A stretch of 34,642 nucleotides of DNA. Source: Paracoccaceae bacterium (GTDB lineage: Bacteria > Pseudomonadota > Alphaproteobacteria > Rhizobiales > Stappiaceae). The stretch covers positions 1-34,642 of the forward strand of contig PARB01000084.1 in the NCBI GenBank assembly GCA_002709505.1, given 5' to 3'. This document shows, one piece after another, positions 11,969-21,030 of this stretch. Made by a program: the position numbers and the translations under genes. Under the pieces are notes generated by a model that saw only the letters and a program-made list of their open reading frames with translations, was not told where the DNA came from and searched no databases. Every line of letters begins with the position of its first letter. The stretch's first letter is position 1.

Positions 11969-12230
11969 CGGATTTCCGTATGCATGAGGCAAAGCCCGGC
12001 GCGCCATGGATCGGGACCGCCGCGACGACGGCGGCAGTCCGGCGGGCCGCACAGGCATTCGCGCGTGTCCTTGACCTGACGTATAGCCATAAAACGCAGA
12101 GACCACGGGTGCAATGCGCTTTCCGCCGCGCCTGGGGGATTCTGGCGGATGCGCCGCACGCGCGCGGGCGGCGTCGACACGGGGTGTTGCCTCTTGCGCG
12201 CCCGCGCGCGGGCGAGTACCCAGAACGTGC

Positions 12231-12315
12231 GCGGACGTGGTGGAACTGGTAGACACAAGGGACTTAAAATCCCTCGGCCTCGGTCATGCGGGTTCGAGTC
12301 CCGCCGTCCGCACCA
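12231..12315 (+). tRNA. tRNA-Leu (anticodon UAA)
   Basis: The 85-nt cloverleaf begins GCGGACG (12231-12237) and pairs with CGTCCGC (12305-12311), followed by discriminator A and an encoded CCA (12313-12315). The anticodon stem AGGGA/TCCCT encloses the loop CTTAAAA with anticodon TAA at 12265-12267. The T arm GCGGGTTCGAGTCCCGC is perfect, and a long variable arm (CGGCCTCGGTCAT region) marks a class II leucine tRNA. No intrinsic terminator is visible before trkH. Confidence 0.97.
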
Positions 12316-12422
12316 GTTGCAAGGTCCGTCAAAGCCGGCCAAGAGGGTGCATGGCAATGGCGGCGCGACAGTTTCGGCGAGACGCGCCAGATGGATCGTA
12401 GACGACGAAAGACGCCCGACAC

Positions 12423-13868
12423 GTGATCTCGCTTCGCCCCGTTCTCAATGTTCTCGGCTTCCTCTATGTGGGCCTTGCCACCGCCATGCTGATCCCGGCC
12501 ATGGTGGATGTGGCCGCGCGCAATGCCGACTGGCAGGCCTTCGTCATGTCGGCGCTGGTCACCGGGCTGATCGGGCTGTTGCTCTCCGTCGCCGTCGGCG
12601 GGTCGCTGAGCGAGGGGCTGAACATGCGCCAGACCTTCGTGCTCACCACGCTTTCCTGGATGACGTTGCCGGCCTTCGGGGCGCTGCCGTTCCTATGGCT
12701 CGGCATCGGCTATGCCGACGCGGTGTTCGAGGCCGTCTCCGGCTTCACCACCACCGGCTCGACCGTGCTGTCTGGCCTCGACGGCCTGCCGCCGGGGCTG
12801 CTCGTCTGGCGCTCGCTGATGCAGTGGATGGGCGGCGTCGGCATCATCGTCATGGCCATCGTGCTTTTGCCGTTCCTCAAGATCGGCGGAATGCAGCTGT
12901 TCCAGACGGAAAGCTCCGACCGCAGCGAGAAGATCGTGGCGCGCTCGATCGAGCTGGTGCGGCTGATCGGCGTCTCCTACCTGTTCCTGACGCTTCTGTG
13001 CGCGCTGGCCTATTGGGTCACCGGCATGAGCGTGTTCGATGCGGTCAACCACGCTTTCACCACCATCGCCACCGGCGGCTATTCCACCCACGACGTGTCC
13101 TTCAGCTATTTCACCAATCCGGCGACCGCCTGGGTCGCCATCGTGTTCATGCTGATCGGGTCGCTGCCCTTCGTGCTCCTGATCCAGGCGCTGCGCGGCG
13201 AGCCGCTGGCCCTGTGGCGCGACCCGCAGGTGCGCGCCTTCTTCGGCTTCGTGGTGCTGGTATCGCTGGCGGTCACGGTCTATCTCGGCCTGCAGCACCG
13301 GGTGCCCTTCGGCGATGCGCTGCGCATGTCGGCCTTCAACATGGTCTCCGTGGTGACCGGCACCGGCTATGCCTTCGGCGACTACACCACCTGGGGCGCG
13401 CCGATCATCGTGCTGGTGCTTTTGCTGAAATTCGTCGGCGGCTGCACGGGGTCGACCACGGGCGGCATCAAGATCTTCCGCTTTCTGGTGTTCTTCGGCA
13501 CGGTGCGCGCGCATCTGCGCCGGATGGTCCGGCCCAACCGCGTGCTGCCGGAATCCTATGGCAAGGCGCGGCTGACCAACGAGCTCTCCTTCTCGGTCCT
13601 GGCGTTCCTGGTGGTCTATATGGGCACGGTCGGCGTGCTGACGCTGGTGCTCGCCGGCTTCGACCTCGATCTCGTGACGGCGCTCTCGGCGGCGGCGACC
13701 GCGGTCGGCAACGTCGGGCCGGGGCTTGGCCCGATCATCGGACCGACCGGCAACTTCGCGCCGCTTCCCGATGGCGCCAAGTGGATCCTGTCCTTCGCCA
13801 TGCTGATGGGGCGCCTCGAACTCTTCACCGTTCTCGTGCTGCTCGACCCGGATTTCTGGTCGCGCTGA
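12423..13868 (+). CDS. trkH: TrkH-family potassium uptake channel subunit
   Basis: The protein has 481 residues starting at GTG (12423). It is very hydrophobic throughout, with four membrane-pore-membrane repeats. The selectivity-filter loops are [38 protein letters not shown] and [12 protein letters not shown], all with the conserved glycine. [15 protein letters not shown], a TrkH hallmark, is near residue 340. It forms the K+ translocating subunit in the inner membrane and needs a TrkA-type regulator encoded elsewhere. No strong ribosome site is visible. Confidence 0.95.
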   Translation: MISLRPVLNVLGFLYVGLATAMLIPAMVDVAARNADWQAFVMSALVTGLIGLLLSVAVGGSLSEGLNMRQTFVLTTLSWMTLPAFGALPFLWLGIGYADAVFEAVSGFTTTGSTVLSGLDGLPPGLLVWRSLMQWMGGVGIIVMAIVLLPFLKIGGMQLFQTESSDRSEKIVARSIELVRLIGVSYLFLTLLCALAYWVTGMSVFDAVNHAFTTIATGGYSTHDVSFSYFTNPATAWVAIVFMLIGSLPFVLLIQALRGEPLALWRDPQVRAFFGFVVLVSLAVTVYLGLQHRVPFGDALRMSAFNMVSVVTGTGYAFGDYTTWGAPIIVLVLLLKFVGGCTGSTTGGIKIFRFLVFFGTVRAHLRRMVRPNRVLPESYGKARLTNELSFSVLAFLVVYMGTVGVLTLVLAGFDLDLVTALSAAATAVGNVGPGLGPIIGPTGNFAPLPDGAKWILSFAMLMGRLELFTVLVLLDPDFWSR

Positions 13869-13897
13869 GACGTCCGTCCGTCAGGAGGCCTTTCGTC

Positions 13898-14602
13898 TTG
13901 CAGTTTCCCGAAGCTCTGGTCAGCGGGCGGCTCACGCGCCGCTACAAGCGGTTTCTTGCCGATGTCGTGCTGGATGATACGGGCGAGGAGATCACCGCCC
14001 ATTGCGCCAATCCGGGCGCGATGCTGGGCCTGACGGCGCCGGGATCGCGCGTCTATCTCTCGCGCTCCGACAATCCGAAACGTAGGCTGAAATACTCCTG
14101 GGAGCTGATCGAGGCCGACGAAACGCTGGTGGGCATCAACACCGCCCATCCCAATGCGCTGGTCGAGGAAGCGCTGCAGGCCGGGCTGGTCCCGGAGCTT
14201 TCAGGCTTCGCAAGTCTGCGCCGCGAGGTCAAATACGGCCGCAACTCGCGCATCGACATCCTGCTGGAGGCGGAGAGCGCGCCGCCGGTCTATGTCGAGG
14301 TGAAGAACGTGCATCTGATGCGCGCGGCCGGGCTTGCGGAATTTCCCGATTCGGTGACCGCCCGGGGGGCGAAACATCTCGTCGAGATGTCGGACATGGT
14401 GGCCGCCGGCGCGCGCGCCGCGATGGTCTATCTGGTGCAGCGGGGCGATTGCGAAACGCTGTCGCTCGCCCGCGACATCGACCCGGCCTATGCGGCGGCC
14501 TTCGACGCGGCGCGGGCGGCCGGCGTCGAGGCCTATGCGCTCGGCTGCAGCGTCAGCCCGAGCGAGATCGTCGCCGACCGGACTGTCGCGCTTAACCCGT
14601 GA
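13898..14602 (+). CDS. sfsA: SfsA (sugar fermentation stimulation protein homologue)
   Basis: The protein has 234 residues. It starts with TTG (13898-13900), chosen because AGGAGG lies about eight bases upstream and [20 protein letters not shown] matches the family N-terminus. [36 protein letters not shown] and YVEVKNVHL (a PD-(D/E)xK-like core) are characteristic. The family binds DNA and its physiological role is unclear. It is 29 bp downstream of trkH, and its stop is 4 bp from the convergent L,D-transpeptidase stop. Confidence 0.93.
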   Translation: MQFPEALVSGRLTRRYKRFLADVVLDDTGEEITAHCANPGAMLGLTAPGSRVYLSRSDNPKRRLKYSWELIEADETLVGINTAHPNALVEEALQAGLVPELSGFASLRREVKYGRNSRIDILLEAESAPPVYVEVKNVHLMRAAGLAEFPDSVTARGAKHLVEMSDMVAAGARAAMVYLVQRGDCETLSLARDIDPAYAAAFDAARAAGVEAYALGCSVSPSEIVADRTVALNP

Positions 14603-14606
14603 CGCC

Positions 14607-15323
14607 TTAGGCGACGCCGCCGGGACCCTGCTTCACCACGATGGGGGCGTTGTTCGGCACCCGGGCCGCCAGGTCGATGACGTCCTGGTTGAGCAGGCGC
14701 ACGCAGCCCGACGAGACCGCCTTGCCGATGGACCAGACCTCCATCGTGCCGTGCACCCGGTAGATCGTGTCGCGTCCGCCCTCGAAGATGTAGAGCGCGC
14801 GGGCGCCGAGCGGGTTCTGAAGGCCCGGCTCCATGCCGTTGCGGTATTTCTCCAGTTCCGGCTCGCGCTCGATCATCTCCGCCGGCGGCGTCCAGGTCGG
14901 CCAGGCGCGCTTGTAGGCTATGCGCGCGCGCCCGCCCCAGGAGAAGCCGGCACGGCCGATGCCGACGCCGTAGCGCAGCGCCTGGCCGTTCTCCATCACC
15001 AGGTAGAGGAAGCGGTTCGGGGTGTCGACGACCAGCGTCCCGGGGCGCTCCTGGGTCGGATAATCCACCACCTGGCGGAAGTAGACCGGATCGAGCTTGC
15101 GCAGGTCGACGGCGGGAATCGGGAATTTCTCCTGCGGCATCGCCGCATACATCGCCAGGTAATAGGGATCGATCGCGGAGGGGCCGGCGACAACGGGGGC
15201 CGGACGCCGTGCCGTTCCTGTGGTGCAGCCGGCAAGAGCGAGCCCGGCCGCCCCGGTGATCAGGGCGCGGCGTGTCAGGAGGCTTGAAGAAGGAGCAGCG
15301 GTATGTGTCATCGTGTGTCGCAT
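14607..15323 (-). CDS. L,D-transpeptidase (YkuD) lipoprotein
   Basis: The protein has 238 residues (or 234 if the ATG at 15309-15311 is used). A twin-Arg-like LLTRRALITGAAG segment precedes the lipobox LAGC, so it is likely exported and lipidated. The YkuD catalytic region is intact: YRVHGTMEVWSIGKAVSSGC followed by VRL, with the nucleophile Cys near residue 207. Family members make 3-3 crosslinks in peptidoglycan or attach proteins to it. Neither start candidate has a clear ribosome site. The gene stands between sfsA (convergent) and a small secreted protein on the same strand. Confidence 0.92.
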   Translation of the reverse strand: MRHTMTHTAAPSSSLLTRRALITGAAGLALAGCTTGTARRPAPVVAGPSAIDPYYLAMYAAMPQEKFPIPAVDLRKLDPVYFRQVVDYPTQERPGTLVVDTPNRFLYLVMENGQALRYGVGIGRAGFSWGGRARIAYKRAWPTWTPPAEMIEREPELEKYRNGMEPGLQNPLGARALYIFEGGRDTIYRVHGTMEVWSIGKAVSSGCVRLLNQDVIDLAARVPNNAPIVVKQGPGGVA

Positions 15324-15396
15324 GTCATGAGAAAAGCAAGGCAGCCGGCGGTCTGCGCGGCGGCGGAACGGTCTGCGTGGCCGGTGTCGGTCGCGC

Positions 15397-15765
15397 TCAG
15401 CGCGGAGGCGGCGTCAGCCGGCCCATCGCAACCGGTGCGGGTTCCTGCCAGACGACCTGCAGGTGCCGTCCCCTGACGGGCGCCGGCACGGCGAGGGGCG
15501 GTGCGAGCGGAAGGATGTAGCCGACACAGGCGCCCGCGCGCGGGCAGGTTTTCGATGTGAAGGCACCGCTTCGCTCATCGGCCGCGTCGAGCTGTGCGAC
15601 GCTTGAGGTCGCGTCCGCACCGGCGGGCAGGGCCGCGGCTGCGAGCGAGACCGGGTGCGACGCCAGGCTCAATGCACGCGCCGCCGATGCGTCGATGTGC
15701 ACCGACGCCAGCAGCAGAAGGGCAAAGATGACCGCGCGCCGGGCGCTGAGGCGAAAAATATTCAT
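15397..15765 (-). CDS. Small secreted protein of unknown function
   Basis: A 122-residue product starting MNIFRLSARRAVIFALLLLA, then SVHIDASAARA, which is a clear signal peptide. The mature part is Ala/Pro-rich with two Cys (KTCPRAGACVGY) that may pair. I recognise no family. The start has no obvious ribosome site, but two inverted repeats sit directly upstream. It could be a real envelope protein or a spurious frame. The signal peptide and position in an otherwise empty stretch argue for a gene. Confidence 0.55.
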   Translation of the reverse strand: MNIFRLSARRAVIFALLLLASVHIDASAARALSLASHPVSLAAAALPAGADATSSVAQLDAADERSGAFTSKTCPRAGACVGYILPLAPPLAVPAPVRGRHLQVVWQEPAPVAMGRLTPPPR

Positions 15766-15810
15766 AGGCTGTTATAGCCTTCGAAAATGCGCCGAAATAT
15801 GGGCATTTTC
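15766..15810. promoter_or_regulatory. Stacked inverted repeats upstream of the small secreted protein
   Basis: AGGCT-GTTAT-AGCCT (15766-15780) abuts the ATG of the secreted-protein gene. GAAAATGC (15783-15790) and GCATTTTC (15803-15810) form a second perfect inverted repeat with a 12-base gap. They could be an operator or mRNA structures. A T6 run follows at 15815-15820 on the plus strand. Confidence 0.35.
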
Positions 15811-15869
15811 TCACTTTTTTGCGAGTGGGCAGCTGCCTTGCGCGTCCTGCAGGGCAGCTGCGCCTGCGC

Positions 15870-16379
15870 TCAGCCCTGGGTGCTCTTGGCGATCGGCGGC
15901 TGAAACTGCCAGCCCATGTCCCAGGGAAAATAGATCCAGGTGTCCTGCGAGACCTCGGTGACGAAAGTGTCGACCAGCGGCCGGCCCATCGGCTTGGCGT
16001 AGACGGTGGCGAAATGCGCATCCGGCAGCATGTCGCGCACGACGCGGGCCGTCTTGCCGGTGTCGACGAGATCGTCGATCACGAGCACGCTTGCGCCCTT
16101 GCCGCCCTTCAGGTTGATGACGTCGTGGTCGACGGGCTTGATGACCTGCAAGGCACCCTGTTCCTCGTAGTCGTGGTAGGAGGCGATGCAGACGGTCTCG
16201 ATCATGCGGATGCCGAGCTCCCGGGCAACGATGGCCGCCGGTACGAGGCCGCCTCGGGTGATGCAGACAATCGCTTCCCACGTTCCCTGACCCGACAGGC
16301 GCCACGCAAGGGCGCGGCTGTCGCGGTGGAACTGGTCCCAGGAAACGGGAAAGGCTTTCGGCTGTTGCGGGTCTTCCAT
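15870..16379 (-). CDS. gpt: Xanthine/guanine phosphoribosyltransferase
   Basis: The protein has 169 residues from the ATG at 16377-16379, with AGGA about 12 bases upstream. The PRPP-binding motif [14 protein letters not shown] spans about residues 98-111. [18 protein letters not shown] and the C-terminal [11 protein letters not shown] segment match bacterial XGPRT. It salvages xanthine and guanine to XMP and GMP using PRPP, at the membrane or in the cytoplasm. It follows the molybdopterin-binding gene by 31 bp on the same strand, so they are probably an operon. Confidence 0.93.
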   Translation of the reverse strand: MEDPQQPKAFPVSWDQFHRDSRALAWRLSGQGTWEAIVCITRGGLVPAAIVARELGIRMIETVCIASYHDYEEQGALQVIKPVDHDVINLKGGKGASVLVIDDLVDTGKTARVVRDMLPDAHFATVYAKPMGRPLVDTFVTEVSQDTWIYFPWDMGWQFQPPIAKSTQG

Positions 16380-16410
16380 CGGGGTCGTGTCCTGTTCGAA
16401 AGGCGAGAGG

Positions 16411-17157
16411 TCAGGTGGAAATCTGGTCGGCGACGGCAGTACGGATCGCATCGGCGGCCGCGTTCATGGCGGCGATGTCGCGCGAGCGCACGACGATCTG
16501 GGTGGAGAAACGCCCGTCGTTGGAGCGCGGGTAGGAGCCGATCATCACGCCGGGATGTGCGTCCTGGATCGCGCCGAGCGCGGCCGCGATCCGGCTTTCC
16601 GGCACATCCGCGTCGATGGCGGTGGAATGCATCTTCAGGCCCGTCTTCAGCGTCGGGCCGATCGCGTCCAGCATGGCCTGCATCACCGCCGGCACGCCGG
16701 CCATGACATGCACGTTGCCGATGCGAAAGCCGGGAGCCTTGGAAACGGCGTTTTCGATCAGGTCGGCGCCTTGCGGGATCCGCGCCATGCGCAGCCGCGC
16801 CTCGGTCAGCTGACCCTTCGGATAGAAGGCGGTGAGGATTTCCACGGCGCGCGGGTCGTGGTCGACGGGCACGCCGAAGGCCTTGCCGATGGCATCGGCG
16901 GTGATGTCGTCGTGGGTCGGGCCGATGCCGCCGGAGGTGAAGACATAGGTGTAGCGCGCGCGCAGCGCGTTGACCGCCTCGACGATCCGCTCTTCCACGT
17001 CGGGCACGATGCGGACCTCCGACAGGTCGACGCCGATGGCGGTCAGGAACTCGGCCAGATAGCCGATGTTCTTGTCCTTGGTCCGGCCGGAGAGAATCTC
17101 GTCACCGATCACCACGAAGCCGGCCGTCACGATGTCGCCGGTCGCTTGCGTTGTCAT
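16411..17157 (-). CDS. CinA-type molybdopterin-binding domain protein
   Basis: The protein has 248 residues from an ATG preceded by GGAGAG. It begins with [19 protein letters not shown] and contains [20 protein letters not shown], the MoCF/CinA N-terminal signature. It lacks the C-terminal nicotinamide-nucleotide amidase domain of full CinA. Related stand-alone proteins are annotated as competence/damage-inducible or molybdopterin-binding proteins. The activity is uncertain; an ADP-ribose or FAD pyrophosphatase-like function has been described for relatives. It lies just upstream of gpt in the same operon. Confidence 0.88.
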   Translation of the reverse strand: MTTQATGDIVTAGFVVIGDEILSGRTKDKNIGYLAEFLTAIGVDLSEVRIVPDVEERIVEAVNALRARYTYVFTSGGIGPTHDDITADAIGKAFGVPVDHDPRAVEILTAFYPKGQLTEARLRMARIPQGADLIENAVSKAPGFRIGNVHVMAGVPAVMQAMLDAIGPTLKTGLKMHSTAIDADVPESRIAAALGAIQDAHPGVMIGSYPRSNDGRFSTQIVVRSRDIAAMNAAADAIRTAVADQIST

Positions 17158-17200
17158 TCCGTCGTCTCTCCGGTTGCGCGCTGGATCACCTTGCCCGGCC

Positions 17201-18397
17201 TCACCGGCCTTCGGGCGGGCGCCATCCATACAGCCAATCGAGGCGCGCGAGAAGCCGTTCCCCGCCAAGCCCCTTCATGACGGTGTCGCGCGCGAGCGCC
17301 ATCGGGCCGGACATGTGATAGACCCGGTCATTGGCTCTCGCCAGACGCAACACGCTCTCGGCCCGGTCCTGCCGTTCGGCCTGATAGCGGGCGAGCGCAT
17401 CGGGAAGATGGTCGGTCGTGTCGATGGCACGGGCGAGCGCGTCGGCATCCTCGATCGACATGCCGGCCCCTTGCGCGGCGAAGGGCAGCATGGCGTGAGC
17501 GGCGTCGCCCAGCAGCGCGAAACGGCCGTTGACCCAGCTGGTGCCCGGATCCATCCCGCACAGCGCCCACTTGAGATAGCCGTCGGGCAGGGAGAGCAGG
17601 TCCCGGCATTCGCTCGGCCAGGAGCCGAAGCGGGCGAGCAGGGCGTTCGTGTCGGCCGGCGTGGACCAGCTTTCCTCCTGCCAGTCCTCGGCAACGAGCG
17701 CGACGATGTTGAACTGACGTCCCCCGGACACCGGATAATGCACGACATGGGCGCGGCGGCCGAGCCACAGGCCGCTGGTTCCGCGCCATCTTGCCGGCAC
17801 CCGGTCGACGGGCACCACGGCGCGGTAGGCCGTGCGGCCGCTGAAGACGGCCTGGCGCAGATCCATGACGCGGCGGCGGACGTTCGACCACACGCCGTCG
17901 GCGCCGACGAGCGCCCCGCCGCTCAGGTGGTCGTTGCCCTTTTCGGTCTCGATCTCGACCTGCACCGCATCGGCGTTCTGGCGGGCATGGCGCACGCGGG
18001 TGCCGAGCCGCAGATCGATCCCGGCGGAGGCTTTCGCCGCGTTCAAAAGGACCTGCTGAAGGTCGCCGCGATGGATGACGAGATAGGGCGCGCCGTAGCG
18101 GGCTTCGGCGGTCTGTCCGAGGGGGATTTCGGCAATCGGCTTGCCGGTGCGCGCCGACATCACCCGGATCGCCTCGGGCGCGACCGCGTGCCGGCGCACC
18201 GCCTCTTCCAGTCCGAGATCGCGCAGCACGTGGAGGGCGTTCGGCGACAGTTGCAGGCCCGAGCCGATCGGGTCCAGCGCGGGCGCGGCCTCCAGAACGG
18301 TGACCGGGCGGGCGCGGCGCGACAGGGCAATCGCCGCCGTCAGTCCGCCGATCCCTGCGCCGGCGATGAAAAGGGTGTCCTGCATGGAGGAGGCCAT
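17201..18397 (-). CDS. FAD-dependent monooxygenase (UbiH/salicylate hydroxylase-like)
   Basis: The protein has 398 residues. The N-terminal Rossmann motif is IAGAGIGGLTAAIAL with a downstream Glu (VLEAAP). The DG motif is LVGADGVWSNVR, and the GD motif FALLGDAAHAMLPFAAQGAG binds the ribityl chain. This is the class A flavoprotein hydroxylase fold acting with NAD(P)H and O2, often on aromatic acids. The substrate cannot be read from the sequence. Two in-frame ATGs (18397 and 18385) are possible starts; AAGGCG precedes the first. It lies 78 bp downstream of the zf-CHCC gene on the same strand. Confidence 0.9.
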   Translation of the reverse strand: MASSMQDTLFIAGAGIGGLTAAIALSRRARPVTVLEAAPALDPIGSGLQLSPNALHVLRDLGLEEAVRRHAVAPEAIRVMSARTGKPIAEIPLGQTAEARYGAPYLVIHRGDLQQVLLNAAKASAGIDLRLGTRVRHARQNADAVQVEIETEKGNDHLSGGALVGADGVWSNVRRRVMDLRQAVFSGRTAYRAVVPVDRVPARWRGTSGLWLGRRAHVVHYPVSGGRQFNIVALVAEDWQEESWSTPADTNALLARFGSWPSECRDLLSLPDGYLKWALCGMDPGTSWVNGRFALLGDAAHAMLPFAAQGAGMSIEDADALARAIDTTDHLPDALARYQAERQDRAESVLRLARANDRVYHMSGPMALARDTVMKGLGGERLLARLDWLYGWRPPEGR

Positions 18398-18475
18398 ATG
18401 CGCCTTGTCGTCAAAGCCGGTCGCGCGTCGCTCCGCCGGAATGCGGCAAAGGGGCGCCTCGCGACAGGCGCCGGG

Positions 18476-18727
18476 TCAGGCCGATGCGGCGGCGGGGGTC
18501 CAGACGCAGTCGGCAGGGTCGGCCTCGGAGGGGGCAAGCGCCGGGTTGTGGACATAGAGCGTCGAGCAATAGGGACACACGATCTCGCTGTCGCTGCCCA
18601 TGTCCAGATAGACATGCGGGTGATCGAAAGGCGGCTTGGCGCCAATGCACTTAAATTCCTTCGCGCCGATCTCTATGCGTTCGAGACCGGTGTCGTTTTG
18701 GAAGTAGGGGACGACACCATCCGCCAT
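18476..18727 (-). CDS. Zinc-finger zf-CHCC domain protein
   Basis: An 83-residue protein. The core EFKCIGAKPPFDHPHVYLDM then SEIVCPYCSTLY gives the Cys-His-Cys-Cys zinc set of zf-CHCC, the domain also found in the NDUFS6/complex I 13-kDa subunit. The start MADGVVPYFQND matches the usual N-terminus of bacterial members; an ATG three codons upstream is also possible. It may have a role in respiratory complex or Fe-S protein maturation by homology to NDUFS6, which is inference. Confidence 0.87.
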   Translation of the reverse strand: MADGVVPYFQNDTGLERIEIGAKEFKCIGAKPPFDHPHVYLDMGSDSEIVCPYCSTLYVHNPALAPSEADPADCVWTPAAASA

Positions 18728-18935
18728 CGTGACCATCCGTCGTTTGTCGTGGTTGCCAGTTGCGCGGACCATACGCAGGAAGAGGGCGCTTGAACAGGGG
18801 GCGCGGGCCGGAAATGCACCCGCCGCACAGCCCGGAGCCCGCACCCGGCGGCCGGGCGCCTCCACCCGCCGGCGGTGCCCGCATCGGCGGGGGTTTCATC
18901 CCCATCCGCTGGCACTATCTTAGCGGCTCCTGTTT

Positions 18936-18950
18936 TTACGTTTACGTTAA
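18936..18950. promoter_or_regulatory. CtrA-like box, one mismatch
   Basis: TTAC-GTTTACG-TTAA matches the CtrA consensus TTAA-N7-TTAA with one mismatch. It lies 12 bp before the first alpha/beta hydrolase ATG, in the 235-bp divergent gap with the zf-CHCC gene. Binding at this position would more likely block than activate the hydrolase gene. Weak evidence by itself. Confidence 0.3.
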
Positions 18951-18962
18951 GGTCAAACCATC

Positions 18963-19730
18963 ATGCCGCATTTCGAGTCCGCCGGTCTTCGGCTCGCCTA
19001 TCTGGACGAGGGCCGCGGAGAGCCCATCCTGCTGATCCACGGCTTTGCCTCGAACAAACAGGTGAACTGGGTCTATCCCGGCTGGGTCGAGATGCTGGTC
19101 AAGGCCGGACGCCGGGTGATCGCCATCGACAATCGCGGCCATGGCGAAAGTCATGGGAGCCACAATCCGGATGACTATGGCGCGCCGACGATGGCCGAGG
19201 ACGCAAGGCGGCTTCTCGATCACCTCGACCTGCCCCGGGTGGACGTCATGGGCTACTCCATGGGGGCGCGCATCTCGGCCTTCCTGACGCTCAATCATCC
19301 CGAACGGGTGCGCAGCGCCATTTTCGGCGGGCTCGGCTACGGCATGATCACCGGGGTCGGCAATCCCGAGCCGATCGCCGCAGCACTTGAGGCGGAAAAG
19401 CTCTCCGACGTCAGGGATCGCACGGGCCGTGCGTTCCGGGCGTTTGCCGACCAGACCAAGTCCGACCGCCTGGCGCTGGCCGCCTGCATGCGCTCCTCGC
19501 GCCAGAAGATCTCGAAGGAAGAAGTCGCCCGGATCACCCAGCCGGTGCTCGTCGCCGTCGGGACCCGTGACGAGATCGCCGGCTCGGCGTCGGAGCTTGC
19601 CGCGCTGATGCCGCGCGCCGAGGTGCTCGACATCCCGAACCGCGATCACATGGTCGCGGTCGGCGACAAGGTCTACAAGGCCGGCGTGCTCGCCTTCCTG
19701 GAATCGGTCGCACGTGAGGGTCGGGGATGA
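18963..19730 (+). CDS. Alpha/beta-fold hydrolase 1
   Basis: The protein has 255 residues. HGFASNK holds the oxyanion HG motif, GYSMGA carries the nucleophile Ser99, GTRDEIAG supplies the acidic residue and NRDHMVAVGD the His. This is a complete catalytic triad of the alpha/beta hydrolase fold (esterase, lipase or C-C hydrolase type). No signal peptide is seen, so it is cytoplasmic. The substrate is unknown. Its stop overlaps the start of hydrolase 2 by 4 bp. Confidence 0.9.
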   Translation: MPHFESAGLRLAYLDEGRGEPILLIHGFASNKQVNWVYPGWVEMLVKAGRRVIAIDNRGHGESHGSHNPDDYGAPTMAEDARRLLDHLDLPRVDVMGYSMGARISAFLTLNHPERVRSAIFGGLGYGMITGVGNPEPIAAALEAEKLSDVRDRTGRAFRAFADQTKSDRLALAACMRSSRQKISKEEVARITQPVLVAVGTRDEIAGSASELAALMPRAEVLDIPNRDHMVAVGDKVYKAGVLAFLESVAREGRG

Positions 19731-20599
19731 GCGCGCGGCAGATCGATCTCACCGGTGCGGACGGCAACCGGCTCGTCGCCGACGTCTTCGGCGACAGGGG
19801 CCGCCCGGCGCTGCTTTTCCATGGCGGGGGGCAGACCCGTCACGCGTGGGACGCGACCGGGGGCCGGCTCGCCAAGGTCGGCCTGCAGGCCTGGAGCGTC
19901 GACCAGCGCGGCCATGGCGACAGCGACTGGGTGGAGGCCGGCGGATACCGTTTCGAGGATTTCGGGCGCGACGTGGTTGCGCTGTCGGACCGGATCGCCG
20001 ATGAGGCCGGGCACCGCCCGATCGCGATCGGCGCCTCGCTTGGCGGGATCGCGTCGCTGCTGGCTGAGGGCATGCTGAAGCCCGGCAGCCTGTCGGCGCT
20101 GGTGCTTGTCGACATCACGCCGCGGATGGATCCGTCCGGCGTCAACAAGATCATCTCCTTCATGTCGGAGCGCATGCACGACGGCTTCGGTTCCGTCGAG
20201 GAGGCCGCCGATGCCATCGCCAGCTACCTGCCGCACCGCTCCCGGCCGAAGTCGCTCGACGGGCTGTCCAAGAACCTGCGCCGGCATTCCGACGGCCGCT
20301 ACCGCTGGCACTGGGATCCGCGCTTCATCGAGCAGAGGCACGATGGCGACGCGGACGAGCCGCATCACATCGAGGCGGACCTGATGGCGGCGGCACGCGC
20401 GCTCACCATCCCGGTGCTGCTGGTGCGCGGCGCGCGGTCGGAACTCGTCACCGACGCGCATGTCGAGGAGTTCATGACGCTGGTGCCGCATGCGCAATAT
20501 GCCGACGTCAAGGGAGCAGGCCACATGGTCGCCGGCGACCGCAACGACGCCTTCGCCGGCGCCGTGGTGTCCTTCCTCGACCGCCTGAAGGCCGCCTGA
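19727..20599 (+). CDS. Alpha/beta-fold hydrolase 2
   Basis: The protein has 290 residues. LLFHGGGQTRHAW is the oxyanion region, DQRGHGDSDW is typical of haloperoxidase/epoxide-hydrolase-like members, GASLGG holds Ser104, and VKGAGHMVAGDRNDAF holds the catalytic His. The ATG overlaps the stop of hydrolase 1 (ATGA), so the two are coupled. They share only the fold, not close sequence, so this is not a recent tandem duplication. The substrate is unknown. Confidence 0.9.
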   Translation: MSARQIDLTGADGNRLVADVFGDRGRPALLFHGGGQTRHAWDATGGRLAKVGLQAWSVDQRGHGDSDWVEAGGYRFEDFGRDVVALSDRIADEAGHRPIAIGASLGGIASLLAEGMLKPGSLSALVLVDITPRMDPSGVNKIISFMSERMHDGFGSVEEAADAIASYLPHRSRPKSLDGLSKNLRRHSDGRYRWHWDPRFIEQRHDGDADEPHHIEADLMAAARALTIPVLLVRGARSELVTDAHVEEFMTLVPHAQYADVKGAGHMVAGDRNDAFAGAVVSFLDRLKAA

Positions 20600-20740
20600 C
20601 ACGCCGGTGTTTCGCGGCGCTTTTCCCCGCAATCCCCTGCGTCTTCGGGCTGTGGACAACTCCCGGCGGCGCGGTTCGCCGTTGCGGGGCGGGTTCTGCC
20701 TGAGCGGTAATTTTTTTCAGGAAATCAGCGATTTACATGG

Positions 20741-20756
20741 TTAACCGAGTGTTAAG
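20741..20756. promoter_or_regulatory. CtrA-type box (exact TTAA-N7-TTAA)
   Basis: TTAA-CCGAGTG-TTAA matches the alphaproteobacterial CtrA consensus without mismatch, except that G replaces the optional final C. It sits between two convergent genes, and the micro-ORF ATG (20773) starts 17 bases after it. Binding is predicted only. Confidence 0.45.
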
Positions 20757-20786
20757 TCGCAGCTTTAACGGCATGACTCATCACTT

Positions 20787-20814
20787 CAAGAAGATGCTGG
20801 ATCTTCTTGTTTTT
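20787..20814 (+). terminator. Hairpin with T-run
   Basis: CAAGAAGAT (20787-20795) pairs perfectly with ATCTTCTTG (20801-20809) across the loop GCTGG, followed by T5 (20810-20814). The stem is AT-rich, so termination would be weak. It may instead be part of the micro-ORF 20773-20838, whose codons it spans. Confidence 0.4.
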
Positions 20815-21030
20815 GCACAGCAAGTCGCGCCAACTTAATGTGTGTCGGGAGGGGTGGCTTCATCCAGAGCATGAAGCGGCTCAAAGACAGAATCAATCCC
20901 GGTCCGGCCGGCAGGGAATCAGTCCTGCGCGGCTGCGTCAAGGCGGGTCTCCCGGATCCGGCCTCTCCGGCCTCGGCTTGATCCTGAGGCTGCGCGGAAT
21001 CGGTTAACAAAGTGACTCCGCGCCGCGCGT

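Larger units (their letters stand above)
20600..21030. other. Convergent intergenic region with CtrA box, hairpin and micro-ORFs
   Basis: These 431 bp lie between the 3' ends of hydrolase 2 (plus) and the crotonase gene (minus), so neither neighbour needs a promoter here. A short GC stem followed by CTTTT (20602-20624) may end the hydrolase transcript. The middle is AT-richer and holds an exact TTAA-N7-TTAA box (20741-20755), a 9-bp hairpin with a T5 run (20787-20814), and two overlapping short frames: 20773-20838 (21 aa) and 20838-20981 (47 aa). Neither frame has a good ribosome site. The right part is GC-rich and unremarkable. Confidence 0.6.

Noticed and set aside
12149-13897. Plus-strand frame running from the tRNA through trkH into sfsA
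   Set aside because: It crosses tRNA-Leu and is out of frame with the hydrophobic trkH protein. Only its sfsA part is real, with a TTG start at 13898.
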